The notes below the pieces were generated by a model, which was not told the DNA's origin, did not search any database, and worked only from the letters and a program-made list of their open reading frames with translations. From NCBI GenBank assembly GCA_015487535.1, contig WFPN01000102.1, positions 1-9,096 on the forward strand: DNA of 9,096 nt, in the 5' to 3' direction. Shown in pieces: positions 1 to 5,936 of this stretch. Source of the DNA: Aquificaceae bacterium. GTDB taxonomy: Bacteria > Aquificota > Aquificia > Aquificales > Aquificaceae. Position 1 is the stretch's first letter. The number at the start of each line of letters is the position of its first letter. Both the position numbers and the translations under genes were made by a program.

Positions 1-2
1 TC

Positions 3-161
3 CTTGCCTCCTCCGAGATAGCTTCACAGACTAACCTCTACTGGAGAAGAGGGGACAATTACGAGGTGATAAACGTAAAGAACCTGATTGCAGAAGCGGA
101 AAGGCTCCTCGGGGCAGTACCGGATAAGGTGGGGACGAAATGGATAGCTTCAGAGAAGTAG
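3..161 (+). CDS. C-terminal end of a phage neck/head-tail connector-type protein (partial)
   Basis: The reading frame is open from the left edge and stops with TAG at 159-161, giving about 52 residues that include TNLYWRRGDNYEV and end in KWIASEK. The start lies outside the window. It overlaps the ATG of the next gene by 22 bases, in keeping with the dense packing of the tail operon. The pattern (small helix, a Gly-Asp turn, then a terminal amphipathic helix with AEAERLLG) is loosely like the ends of gp6-like or DUF1320-type connector proteins, which usually sit just before the tail completion gene. That assignment rests mainly on position. The family is not identified with certainty. Confidence 0.5.
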   Translation, partial: LASSEIASQTNLYWRRGDNYEVINVKNLIAEAERLLGAVPDKVGTKWIASEK

Positions 162-574
162 AGAAGTTCTTCAGAGAGCTTCCAGGCAAGCTTGAGGAGG
201 CATCCTTCAGGGCACTATGGTATTCCGCTGAAAAAATACAGGCGGGCCTCTCGGAGATATTCAAAACCGAGGGCCAGTCCCACGGTGTTGACTGGTCCCC
301 CCTCAAGGAAGCCTATCTAAAGTGGAAGATAAAAAAAGGCTACTCCGAGAAGAAGCTCCATAAGACCACCACGCTCGCCCAGTCCTTTACCTATATGGTA
401 GAGACGGGAAAGGCTATAGTGGGAACCCCCGTCCCCTACGCACCCTACCACGAATACGGCACGAGCAGAGGTATCCCTCCGAGACCCTTCATGACACCCG
501 TCTTCCAGAAATTCATCCAGGGCAGCTATCTCCAAAAAACCTTCCGCATAGCTTTCAGGGAGGTGTTTGGATAA
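140..574 (+). CDS. Phage virion morphogenesis / tail completion protein (HK97 gp10 or P2 gpS-like)
   Basis: This 144-residue protein has the hallmark of the virion morphogenesis/gp10 group in its C-terminal half: PYAPYHEYGTSRGIPPRPFM (about residues 100-120). Family members act at the head-tail joint, completing the tail so it can attach to a filled head. The N-terminal 60 residues are helical and charged, and the middle is lysine-rich, as in relatives. Length is normal for the family. ATG 140 is preceded by an AAGGTGGGG ribosome binding site at about 126-134. The stop TAA (572-574) shares its last A with the ATG of the next gene, which suggests coupled translation. The family call is firm. 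Whether it is closer to P2 gpS, Mu gpG or HK97 gp10 cannot be decided by eye. Confidence 0.85.
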   Translation: MDSFREVEKFFRELPGKLEEASFRALWYSAEKIQAGLSEIFKTEGQSHGVDWSPLKEAYLKWKIKKGYSEKKLHKTTTLAQSFTYMVETGKAIVGTPVPYAPYHEYGTSRGIPPRPFMTPVFQKFIQGSYLQKTFRIAFREVFG

Positions 575-1011
575 TGCTTCTGGAGCTCGAACAAGGAGTT
601 ATTCAGCTCCTTCAGAGTGCGGGGCTCAAGGCCCATCCCTGGAGCGGAAAGCCCGAAGAGCTCTTTGAAAGACCCAAATATGTCCCCACGATACGGGTCG
701 TGATAGAAAAGGTGGACTTTACAAAGAAGGCTGGTTATGGATTTGGGTTAAGTGCTCAGGTTTCTGTGGTCCTGTTCTTCAGAAACCTGAGGGACGAAGG
801 CCAGGGAGCTTACCACCTGATAAAAGCTATGGTAGATAACCTGACGAACAAAGCTGCGAATGGATTCCTTCTGACCCCTAAGGACATCGCGCTCCTCTAT
901 CACGAGTCAGGGGAGTTTGCCTACAAGGTGACATTCTCCGCTGAAGGTCAGTACGTAGTTCCCGAAGAGCCCGAACCTCTTGTCACAGAGATCAGATTTG
1001 AGGAGGTGTAA
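574..1011 (+). CDS. Mu gp37-like phage protein (DUF1834 type)
   Basis: This 145-residue protein starts one base into the previous stop codon (TAATG). It has an N-terminal helix with LELEQGVIQLLQSAG, then beta-rich stretches: PTIRVVIEKVDF, then QVSVVLFFRNLRDEGQGAYHL, where the strand runs into a helix. The C-terminus has LYHESGEFAYKVTFSAEGQYVV. Its size, the helix-then-beta layout, and its place between the completion protein and the small gp38-like gene fit the Mu gp37/DUF1834 family. That family is thought to act at the head-proximal end of the tail, like a tail terminator. The gene ends at TAA 1009-1011, three bases before the next ATG. The identification rests on layout and general resemblance rather than on a diagnostic motif. 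Confidence 0.65.
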   Translation: MLLELEQGVIQLLQSAGLKAHPWSGKPEELFERPKYVPTIRVVIEKVDFTKKAGYGFGLSAQVSVVLFFRNLRDEGQGAYHLIKAMVDNLTNKAANGFLLTPKDIALLYHESGEFAYKVTFSAEGQYVVPEEPEPLVTEIRFEEV

Positions 1012-1013
1012 GG

Positions 1014-1187
1014 ATGAAGTTTAGGGTAAAGCTTACATACCCCACGGTTGTGCGGATAGGGAAGAAAGAGTACACACTCTTTCCGGGTAAGGAGATAGAG
1101 CTTCCCGAGGACAACGAGAGGGTGAAGAACCTCATGGGTATGGGATACATAGAACCTGTCCCGGAGAAGAAGAAAGGAGGTAAGTGA
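1014..1187 (+). CDS. Small Mu gp38-like tail-operon protein (DUF2635 type)
   Basis: This short gene runs from ATG 1014 to TGA 1185-1187 and encodes 57 residues: MKFRVKLTYPTVVRIGKKEY at the start, then LFPGKEIELPEDNERVKNL, a GYIEP turn and a lysine-rich tail. Small proteins of about 60 residues sit exactly here, just before the sheath gene, in Mu-like phages (gp38, DUF2635). The central pattern of a 'pre-set value then proline-glutamate then a short helix' resembles that family. The ATG is preceded by GAGGAGG within the end of the upstream gene (about 1000-1006). The last codons, GGA GGT AAG TGA, contain the ribosome binding site of the sheath gene. The role in the phage is unknown. Confidence 0.65.
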   Translation: MKFRVKLTYPTVVRIGKKEYTLFPGKEIELPEDNERVKNLMGMGYIEPVPEKKKGGK

Positions 1188-1189
1188 AG

Positions 1190-2455
1190 ATGGCTGTGAA
1201 CTACCTGCACGGTGTGGAGACCATAGAGATCACCAAGGGTCCCATTCCCGTAAGGGAAGTAAAGTCCGCCGTGGTGTTCCTCGTTGGAACCGCCCCGGTC
1301 CACGAGACCGTTCCCGCCGGAGTTGCGGCAAATGACTGGTATGACCAGGTTGTAAACCAGCCGATCCTTATCCTGAGGCAGGAGGACGCAGCTTATTACT
1401 TCGGAGAACCCAAACCTGGATACACGCTCCCCTATGCCTTCGACGCTATATTTGACCACGGCGGAACCACCATCGTAGCTGTGAACGTCTTCGACCCGAG
1501 GGTCCACACGGACGCAAACGGGAACCCTGATCCCTCCACGGTTACAGCATCCGACATCATAGGAACCATCGATTCAACCACCGGGAAAAGGACGGGGCTA
1601 CAAATAATAGACGAGCTTTACTCGAGGTTCGGCTTCACCGCGAAAATAATACTCATACCCACATACTGCGAGCAATCAGCGGTTATGTCCGAGATGATAG
1701 TGAAAGCCGAGAAACACAGGGCGATAGCCCTAATAGACGCTCCTGCGGGACTGACCGTCCAGCAGGCCATAAACGAAAGGGGGACTGGGGGACAGCTGAA
1801 CACCTCTTCTTACAGGGCTGTGATATGCTACCCTCACCTCAAGGTTTACGACATTGCTACAAACTCCGAGAGACTGGAGCCTTTCTCCCAGAGGCTCGCA
1901 GGAGTTATGGCGAAGGTAGACCACGAAAAAGGCTACTGGTGGTCCCCCTCTAACAACGAAATACTAGGTATAACAGGAATAGAAAGACCTATAACCGCCT
2001 CCATCACCGACCCCCAGTCAGAGACCAATATTCTCAACGAGAACGGTATAGTTACGGTTTTCAACTCCTTCGGAACAGGATACAGGGTATGGGGCAACCG
2101 CTCTGCAGCATGGCCCACACAGACAGACCCTAAAAACTTCATATCCGTCAGGAGGACCGCGGACATAATAGCTGAGTCCATAGAGTTTTCAACGATGCAG
2201 TTCCTTGACAGGCCCATCACCGTGGTTATAGACGGAGTTCTTTCCATGGTGAACGCCTTTATAAGAACCCTGATTGGAAGAGGCGCCCTCGTTGACGGGA
2301 AGTGCTGGTTCCCCAAAGACAAAAACCCTCCGGACCAGCTCGCAGCGGGGAGGCTTCTCTTCGACTACTCCATCATGCCCCCCACGCCTGCCGAGAGGAT
2401 AACCTTCGAGCAGATAGTTGATATCAACCTGCTCAAGAAACTAACAGGAGGTTAA
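1190..2455 (+). CDS. Phage tail sheath protein (contractile)
   Basis: This 421-residue protein is the sheath subunit that surrounds the tail tube and contracts to drive it through the host envelope. Typical features: the N-terminal YLHGVETIEITKGPIP and SAVVFLVGTAP; SAVMSEMIVKAEKHRAIALI around 163-182; KGYWWSPSNNEILGITGIER around 247-266; FISVRRTADIIAESIE around 317-332; and the C-terminal MPPTPAERITFEQIV around 396-410, which makes the subunit interlock. ATG 1190 is chosen over GTG 1184 because it lies 9 bases after AGGAGG (1175-1180) and gives the usual MAxxYLHG start. At 421 residues it is shorter than Mu gpL (495), and the stretch around 100-135 seems to lack the insertion found in many relatives. 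The stop is followed after 4 bases by the tube gene. Confidence 0.95.
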   Translation: MAVNYLHGVETIEITKGPIPVREVKSAVVFLVGTAPVHETVPAGVAANDWYDQVVNQPILILRQEDAAYYFGEPKPGYTLPYAFDAIFDHGGTTIVAVNVFDPRVHTDANGNPDPSTVTASDIIGTIDSTTGKRTGLQIIDELYSRFGFTAKIILIPTYCEQSAVMSEMIVKAEKHRAIALIDAPAGLTVQQAINERGTGGQLNTSSYRAVICYPHLKVYDIATNSERLEPFSQRLAGVMAKVDHEKGYWWSPSNNEILGITGIERPITASITDPQSETNILNENGIVTVFNSFGTGYRVWGNRSAAWPTQTDPKNFISVRRTADIIAESIEFSTMQFLDRPITVVIDGVLSMVNAFIRTLIGRGALVDGKCWFPKDKNPPDQLAAGRLLFDYSIMPPTPAERITFEQIVDINLLKKLTGG

Positions 2456-2459
2456 TATC

Positions 2460-2978
2460 ATGGCTATTGAAATTAACAAGGTCTTCAATGCAAGGGTTTA
2501 CATCGACGGGCAGGACTTCATAGCTAAGGCGGAAGAGGTAGATCTCCCTAAGGTCAAGTTCAAGTTTGCAGACACGAAAGCCCTCGGACTTTACGGGGAG
2601 GCGGAGCTCCCCTCAGGCCTTGATAAGATGGAGGCAAGGATAAAGTTCAACTCCATATACCCTGACTTTGTAAGTCTCGCAGCGAACCCCTTCAAGATGA
2701 GAAGTGTAGTGGTGAGGGCTTCCATGCTGGTATGGGACCAGAACGGTGTAAACAGGGAAGTTCCCGTAAAAGCCGAGATAAGAGGGTTCTTCAGAGAATG
2801 GGACAGCGGGAACGTTAAGAAAGGAGAAGGAGCAGAAGCTGAAGCGACACTCTCCGTAATCTATTACAAGCTCGAGGTGGACGGAAACGAAGTAGTTGAG
2901 GTGGATGTTCTCAACAACATCTATAAGGTTGAAGGGGAGGATATTCTCCAGGAGTATAAGCAAAACATAGGAGGTTAG
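2460..2978 (+). CDS. Phage major tail tube protein
   Basis: This 172-residue protein polymerises into the inner tube of the tail. The N-terminus (INKVFNARVYIDGQDFIAKA, EEVDLPKVKFKFADTKALGL, YGEAELPSGLDKMEARIKF) is characteristic of the Mu/P2-type tube family, which keeps the 'G.aElp.Gld.me..i.f' pattern. Further on is the beta-barrel core with EVPVKAEIRGFFREWDSGNV and a helix-strand end KLEVDGNEVVEVDVLNNIYKV. Length is normal. ATG 2460 follows an AGGAGGTTAATATC ribosome-binding segment that overlaps the stop of the sheath gene. The gene itself ends in GGA GGT TAG, which supplies the ribosome binding site of the next gene. Sheath and tube are thus co-expressed, as expected for parts needed in equal numbers. 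Confidence 0.93.
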   Translation: MAIEINKVFNARVYIDGQDFIAKAEEVDLPKVKFKFADTKALGLYGEAELPSGLDKMEARIKFNSIYPDFVSLAANPFKMRSVVVRASMLVWDQNGVNREVPVKAEIRGFFREWDSGNVKKGEGAEAEATLSVIYYKLEVDGNEVVEVDVLNNIYKVEGEDILQEYKQNIGG

Positions 2979-2981
2979 TGA

Positions 2982-3299
2982 ATGGAGATAAAGTTCAAAA
3001 AAGCGGAGGCGCCAGCTTTCAAGGAAGTAGAAGTTAGGGAGCCTCTCGTAGAGGACCTCATCAAAGCTGAAAGGCTTGCAGGGTCTGCCGAGGGGATGGG
3101 ATTTGCCCTCGCTCTCGTATCCCTGATCACAACCTTTGATGGACAGCACCTGGATATAGACGACATTAAAAAGCTTCCCATGGGTTTTTTCTTAAAGCTG
3201 TCTCAAGCGCTCAACCAGATTGGTTTAGAAGAGTTAGCCAGGCAGTTATCTTCCTCTCAAGAGAGGCAGGCTTCGGATACAGAGACATCCTCAGGATGA
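2982..3299 (+). CDS. Phage tail assembly chaperone, unshifted product (Mu gp41-like)
   Basis: The 105-residue zero-frame product starts at ATG 2982, about 8 bases after AGGAGG at the end of the tube gene. It carries KEVEVREPLVEDLIKAERLA and SAEGMGFALALVSLITTFDG, the pattern of Mu gp41-type tail assembly proteins: a short beta strand, a 'l.ep...dl..ae' segment, then helices with 'GqhLd.ddikkLp..df..l..al'. Its position between tube and tape measure is the fixed place of the chaperone in long-tailed phages. Such proteins coat the tape measure while the tube assembles and leave before maturation. Beyond about residue 85 the zero frame becomes low in structure (SSSQERQASDTETSSG). The conserved-looking sequence continues instead in the -1 frame, as described in the next entry. 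Confidence 0.88.
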   Translation: MEIKFKKAEAPAFKEVEVREPLVEDLIKAERLAGSAEGMGFALALVSLITTFDGQHLDIDDIKKLPMGFFLKLSQALNQIGLEELARQLSSSQERQASDTETSSG

Positions 3300-3388
3300 A
3301 AGCTTCAGAGTTCTATTTCTGGCTGGACAAAACAACAGAACTTCTTGAACAAATAAAAGAAGAAGAGGAAAAGTCATGGAAGCCCTGA
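2982..3388 (+). CDS. Tail assembly chaperone, -1 frameshift extended product (gpG-GT type)
   Basis: If ribosomes slip back one base on GGGTTTTTTC (3182-3191), the first 70 residues (ending MGFF) are joined to 65 residues read to TGA 3386-3388, giving 135 in all. The -1 frame has a TAA at 3167-3169, just before the slippery site, and is then open for 72 codons. It contains no ATG, GTG or TTG before 3296, so most of it can only be reached by slipping. Its translation, with DWFRRVSQAVIFLSREAGFG and YRDILRMKASEFYFWLDK, matches the usual C-terminal part of such proteins, in which a helix is followed by 'gw...eil.m...el..w' and a charged coil. The extended form is known in other phages to bind the tape measure. 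It overlaps the tape-measure start by 13 bases. Confidence 0.8.
3182..3191 (+). promoter_or_regulatory. Slippery sequence for programmed -1 ribosomal frameshifting
   Basis: In the zero frame the codons are atG GGT TTT TTC. Two overlapping heptamers fit the X XXY YYZ rule: G GGT TTT (3182-3188) and T TTT TTC (3185-3191). Slipping on either yields the same joined protein. A weak hairpin (AACCA, loop GAT, TGGTT, 3213-3225) lies 21 bases downstream, further than the usual 5-9, so it may not be the stimulator. Confidence 0.8.
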
Positions 3389-5538
3389 GCCTCTTTGTAA
3401 CCCTCTCCCTTATAGACAGGATGACAGCGCCCCTGAGACAGGTAGAAAGACAGGCCAAGGAAGTAGCAAAGAGCTTTAAAGAAATAGAAAGGAGTGTTAA
3501 GGGGATAGACAGAAGCGTTCTTACCCTGAGCAGGGGATTTGATCGCCTTGGGAGGACGATAGAAAGAGCCCAGGCCCCTTTTCAGAGATTAAAGGAGCAG
3601 TCAGCCCAGCTTGCTGACTGGTCCAAGGGTATGATGCTCAAAGGAGCAGCCACCTTTGCAGTTGGGATAATACCTACCGTGTCCGCAGCAAACTTTGAAG
3701 CTGCAGTGGCCGAGATAGCAACGCTTACAGATATGTCCGTTGAAGAGTTCAAGAAGAAGTTTGCTCCCAGGATTCTTGATCTTGCTAAAGAAATAGGAGC
3801 CTCCCCTGTAGAAGTGGCTAAGGCTATGTATCAGGCGATTTCCGCGGGAGTTGCCCCAGATAAAGCCCTTGAGTTTTTGAAGAGTGCGGGGAAAGCAGCT
3901 ATAGCTGGGGTGAGTGACATATTTACTGCAACCGACGCCCTAACATCCATGCAGAACGCATGGAAGAAGTTCGGATATACAACCAAGAACATCTCCGATT
4001 TTGTTTTCGTGGCTATAAGGGAAGGCAAAACAACGTTCAACGAGATAGCCGGAAGCATAGGTCAGGTAGCGGGCATAGCTGCAACAGCAGGCGTATCTCT
4101 CGAGGAGACCCTCGCAGCCATGTCAACCCTGACAACCTTGGGGGATAGTACAGGAGAGGCATTCACAGGGATAAAGTACGCAATAGAATCCATCCTAAAC
4201 CCAACACAGCAAGCTGAGAAGTGGTTCCAGAAGCTTGGAGTCCAAATAGACGCCAACACTCTGAAACAGTATGGACTCAAGGGAACCCTTGAAATACTGA
4301 CAAAAGCAGTCAAGAAATACACCCAAGATGAAGCTGAGCAGCAGAAGATCCTGGCAGAGATTTTTTCTTCAGTAGAAGGTTTCTCAGCCGTTCTTAAGCT
4401 AACCGGCGCAGGGGCTGATAAGTTTACCAGTATCCTGAAAAAGATGGGCGGCTCTGCCGGAGCCACCGACTCTGCCTTTAGGAAGATGTCTCAGACTACC
4501 GTATTCCAATTCAAGCAACTCAAAGCCAATTTACAAGCTTTGAGCATAACCATAGGGTCTGTATTGCTCCCCACAATTAACGCGGTCCTTAAAGTCATTA
4601 AGGTCATACTGACTCCTATTGCGAGGTTCGCCCAGCAGTTCCCTACGCTCTCTAAAGTAGTACTCGGTGTGGTTATAGGACTTGGTACCCTCATGTTCAC
4701 CCTCGGAACCTTAGGGCTTATGCTTTCATGGACGATAAACGGGTTTATAGCTTATAGAACAGCTGTAGCGCTGATGACAACATACAACACCCGTTTACTC
4801 GTTAGCTTACGAACCATAGCTCTCGGGTTCCGGGCTTTATCTTTGGCCTTCATATCAAACCCGATAGGCTGGATAGCCTTTGTAATAGCAGGGGCGGGGT
4901 ATTTGATATACAAAAACTGGGACAAAGTTAAAGGGTTGTGGGACATTATCAAAAACAAACTCTCCACCTTCACCTCCTGGCTCATCTCCAGCTGGAAAAA
5001 AGCCCTCTTGGTCTTCCTGTGGGTCAATCCTATAACCGCTCCCATAATGGCACTCAAGAAATTAATTAACTTCCTCAAGAACATAAACCTTTCCGAAGTG
5101 GGAAAAAAGATAATTCTCTCACTCGCAAAAGGGATAATGAGTGCAGCTCTTGCACCTGTAAGGGCGGTTCAGGGAGTAGTTCAGAAGATAAGAAACCTCC
5201 TTCCTTTCTCCCCAGCAAAAGAAGGGCCCCTGAAGGATCTTGCAAAGACAGGGTTTAAACTTGTTCACACCATAGCGGCGGGGATAACACCCACTCCGCT
5301 GGTATCCGCTTTAACCAGAGCTTTTTCCGCTACCTTATTAAAGCCTGTACCTTTCGCACCAGCTGCCATATCTACTTATGGAGCAACTTCAACTGTTATT
5401 AATGTCTACTTAGGGGGCATAACTATTAACGGGACGATCAACCGGGAAGATGCTGAACAGGTAGCCACAAACATCGAAGAACAGGTGAAGAGAGCCATAG
5501 AACGGATTGAAAAGGATAGATGGCGCAGACAGCTATAA
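3376..5538 (+). CDS. Phage tail tape measure protein (TP901 core family)
   Basis: This 720-residue protein sets tail length and is expelled at infection. Residues 1-95 form a charged coiled coil (RQVERQAKEVAKSFKEIERS). Residues about 105-370 are the TP901 core, with NFEAAVAEIATLTDMSVEEF, AMYQAISAGV, FNEIAGSIGQVAGIAATAGV, SLEETLAAMSTLTTLGDSTG and AFTGIKYAIESILNPT. Hydrophobic, membrane-type segments lie at about 425-450 and 495-512. The motif LLPFSPAKEGPLKDL (608-622), common near the end of tape measures of this group, is intact, followed by a beta-rich part and a charged terminal helix, so the gene looks complete. At about 1.5 angstrom per residue (general rule) the tail would be near 100 nm. 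The ATG follows GAAGAGGAAAAG and overlaps the frameshifted chaperone by 13 bases. Confidence 0.95.
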   Translation: MEALSLFVTLSLIDRMTAPLRQVERQAKEVAKSFKEIERSVKGIDRSVLTLSRGFDRLGRTIERAQAPFQRLKEQSAQLADWSKGMMLKGAATFAVGIIPTVSAANFEAAVAEIATLTDMSVEEFKKKFAPRILDLAKEIGASPVEVAKAMYQAISAGVAPDKALEFLKSAGKAAIAGVSDIFTATDALTSMQNAWKKFGYTTKNISDFVFVAIREGKTTFNEIAGSIGQVAGIAATAGVSLEETLAAMSTLTTLGDSTGEAFTGIKYAIESILNPTQQAEKWFQKLGVQIDANTLKQYGLKGTLEILTKAVKKYTQDEAEQQKILAEIFSSVEGFSAVLKLTGAGADKFTSILKKMGGSAGATDSAFRKMSQTTVFQFKQLKANLQALSITIGSVLLPTINAVLKVIKVILTPIARFAQQFPTLSKVVLGVVIGLGTLMFTLGTLGLMLSWTINGFIAYRTAVALMTTYNTRLLVSLRTIALGFRALSLAFISNPIGWIAFVIAGAGYLIYKNWDKVKGLWDIIKNKLSTFTSWLISSWKKALLVFLWVNPITAPIMALKKLINFLKNINLSEVGKKIILSLAKGIMSAALAPVRAVQGVVQKIRNLLPFSPAKEGPLKDLAKTGFKLVHTIAAGITPTPLVSALTRAFSATLLKPVPFAPAAISTYGATSTVINVYLGGITINGTINREDAEQVATNIEEQVKRAIERIEKDRWRRQL

Positions 5539-5576
5539 AAAGAAAACTTTCCATGGAGTTGGGATATGGAATATAA
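5520..5576 (+). pseudogene. Possible truncated start of the next tail gene (18 codons)
   Basis: An ATG at 5520, overlapping the last codons of the tape measure, follows AAAGGA (5511-5516) and opens an 18-residue ORF, MAQTAIKRKLSMELGYGI, ending at TAA 5574. In Mu-like operons the gene after the tape measure (DNA circularisation protein or another tail protein) often begins with such an overlap. Directly after this ORF the sequence turns AT-rich and non-coding in all frames. I infer, with low confidence, that this is the stub of that gene left at a deletion or recombination junction. It could equally be chance. Confidence 0.3.
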
Positions 5577-5674
5577 CCCCCACAAACGCAAACAATTCTC
5601 ACTTATCCGATTATATTAACATCACAAATTCGGTTTTCCTGAATTATCAACCACTTAGGTTAATTTTACAGAAA

Positions 5675-5684
5675 AAATTACCAC
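5675..5684 (+). repeat. TTACCAC motif, copy 1 (direct)
   Basis: AAATTACCAC, matching 9 of 10 bases of copy 2 and lying 23 bases before it, about two helix turns, so both would face the same side of the DNA. A looser relative, ATCAACCAC (5646-5654), lies 30 bases further upstream. Likely a protein-binding site. Confidence 0.55.
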
Positions 5685-5697
5685 TTTTGTTACAAAA

Positions 5698-5708
5698 AAT
5701 TTACCACC
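5698..5708 (+). repeat. TTACCAC motif, copy 2 (direct)
   Basis: AATTTACCACC, an exact 11-base match, in inverted orientation, to 5808-5818. Spacing and orientation of the three copies (two direct, about two helix turns apart, one inverted about 100 bases away) recall the layout of MuA-type transposase sites at phage Mu ends, but they could also be repressor operators. Confidence 0.6.
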
Positions 5709-5741
5709 TGTTTTTTAAGAATATAAGGATTTTCTTATACT

Positions 5742-5756
5742 CCTTGATTATCAAGG
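5742..5756. promoter_or_regulatory. Palindrome, possible operator
   Basis: CCTTGATTATCAAGG is a perfect 7-base inverted repeat around a single T. There is no run of T after it on either strand, so a dyad protein-binding site is more likely than a terminator. TATAAG-N6-CTTATA sits immediately upstream. Confidence 0.35.
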
Positions 5757-5807
5757 GCTATCTCCTGTCCCGAAAAATCCCGCTAAGTCACGTTTAGTCT
5801 CAAAATG

Positions 5808-5818
5808 GGTGGTAAATT
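5808..5818 (-). repeat. TTACCAC motif, copy 3 (inverted)
   Basis: GGTGGTAAATT on the + strand is the perfect inverse complement of copy 2. It is the copy nearest to the chromosomal side and may lie close to the end of the element. No target-site duplication can be recognised with only one end in view. Confidence 0.6.
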
Positions 5819-5936
5819 AATGAGTTCTTAAAGACCATACATTAAGCTCTTAACCTGCTCCAAAAGCTCATTCTCTTGCCACGAGGATTCTCTTAGAAGT
5901 AAACAGAACAGTAAAGATAGAAATGTGTATATCAAG

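Larger units (their letters stand above)
1..5820 (+). mobile_element. Part of a Mu/P2-like contractile-tail prophage or prophage remnant
   Basis: Eight consecutive + strand genes encode neck and tail-shaft proteins of a contractile-tail phage in the Mu-like order: completion protein, gp37-like, gp38-like, sheath, tube, assembly chaperone, tape measure. The left boundary is outside the window. The right boundary is uncertain. The last intact phage gene ends at 5538, and the AT-rich motif cluster at 5642-5818 may be the element's end. No integrase, transposase, lysis, baseplate or fibre gene is visible here. The presence of neck-type genes argues for a phage rather than a headless tailocin, but head genes themselves are not in view. 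Confidence 0.75.
5539..5936. other. AT-rich intergenic region between the tail operon and tRNA-Leu
   Basis: About 400 bases without a convincing gene. Base composition shifts sharply to AT-rich at about 5580. It holds the TTACCAC motif cluster, the palindromes TATAAG-N6-CTTATA (5722-5739) and CCTTGATTATCAAGG (5742-5756), and a short direct repeat CCCGAAAAATCCCG (5769-5782). No U-tract terminator is visible for either the tail operon or the tRNA. On the minus strand, just past the tRNA, a short open stretch ending at TAA 5830-5828 reads SSWQENELLEQVKSLMYGL. It might be a gene remnant, but has no clear start. Confidence 0.6.

Noticed and set aside
1184..1189. GTG 1184 as the sheath start
   Set aside because: Only 3 bases from AGGAGG. 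ATG 1190 has better spacing and gives the usual N-terminus.
992..1507. 171-codon minus-strand ORF
   Set aside because: Antisense to the small gp38-like gene and the sheath gene, which are clear phage genes. No recognisable protein pattern.
2613..3149. 178-codon minus-strand ORF
   Set aside because: Antisense to the tube and chaperone genes. Composition is that of a shadow frame.
5742..5756. Intrinsic terminator for the tail operon
   Set aside because: The palindrome is not followed by a T-run on either strand and its loop would be very small.
5507..5797. 96-codon + strand ORF after the tape measure
   Set aside because: It begins inside the tape-measure gene with no ribosome binding site, runs through AT-rich DNA and the TTACCAC repeats, and gives a Leu/Ile/Asn/Lys composition unlike its neighbours.
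5675..5818. CRISPR array
   Set aside because: Only three short motif copies with irregular spacing and mixed orientation, and no 24-37 base repeats.
5828..5935. Small minus-strand gene beyond the tRNA
   Set aside because: The open stretch has only a TTG start right at the tRNA end, no ribosome binding site and a hydrophobic lead that could be chance. Noted only as a possible remnant.
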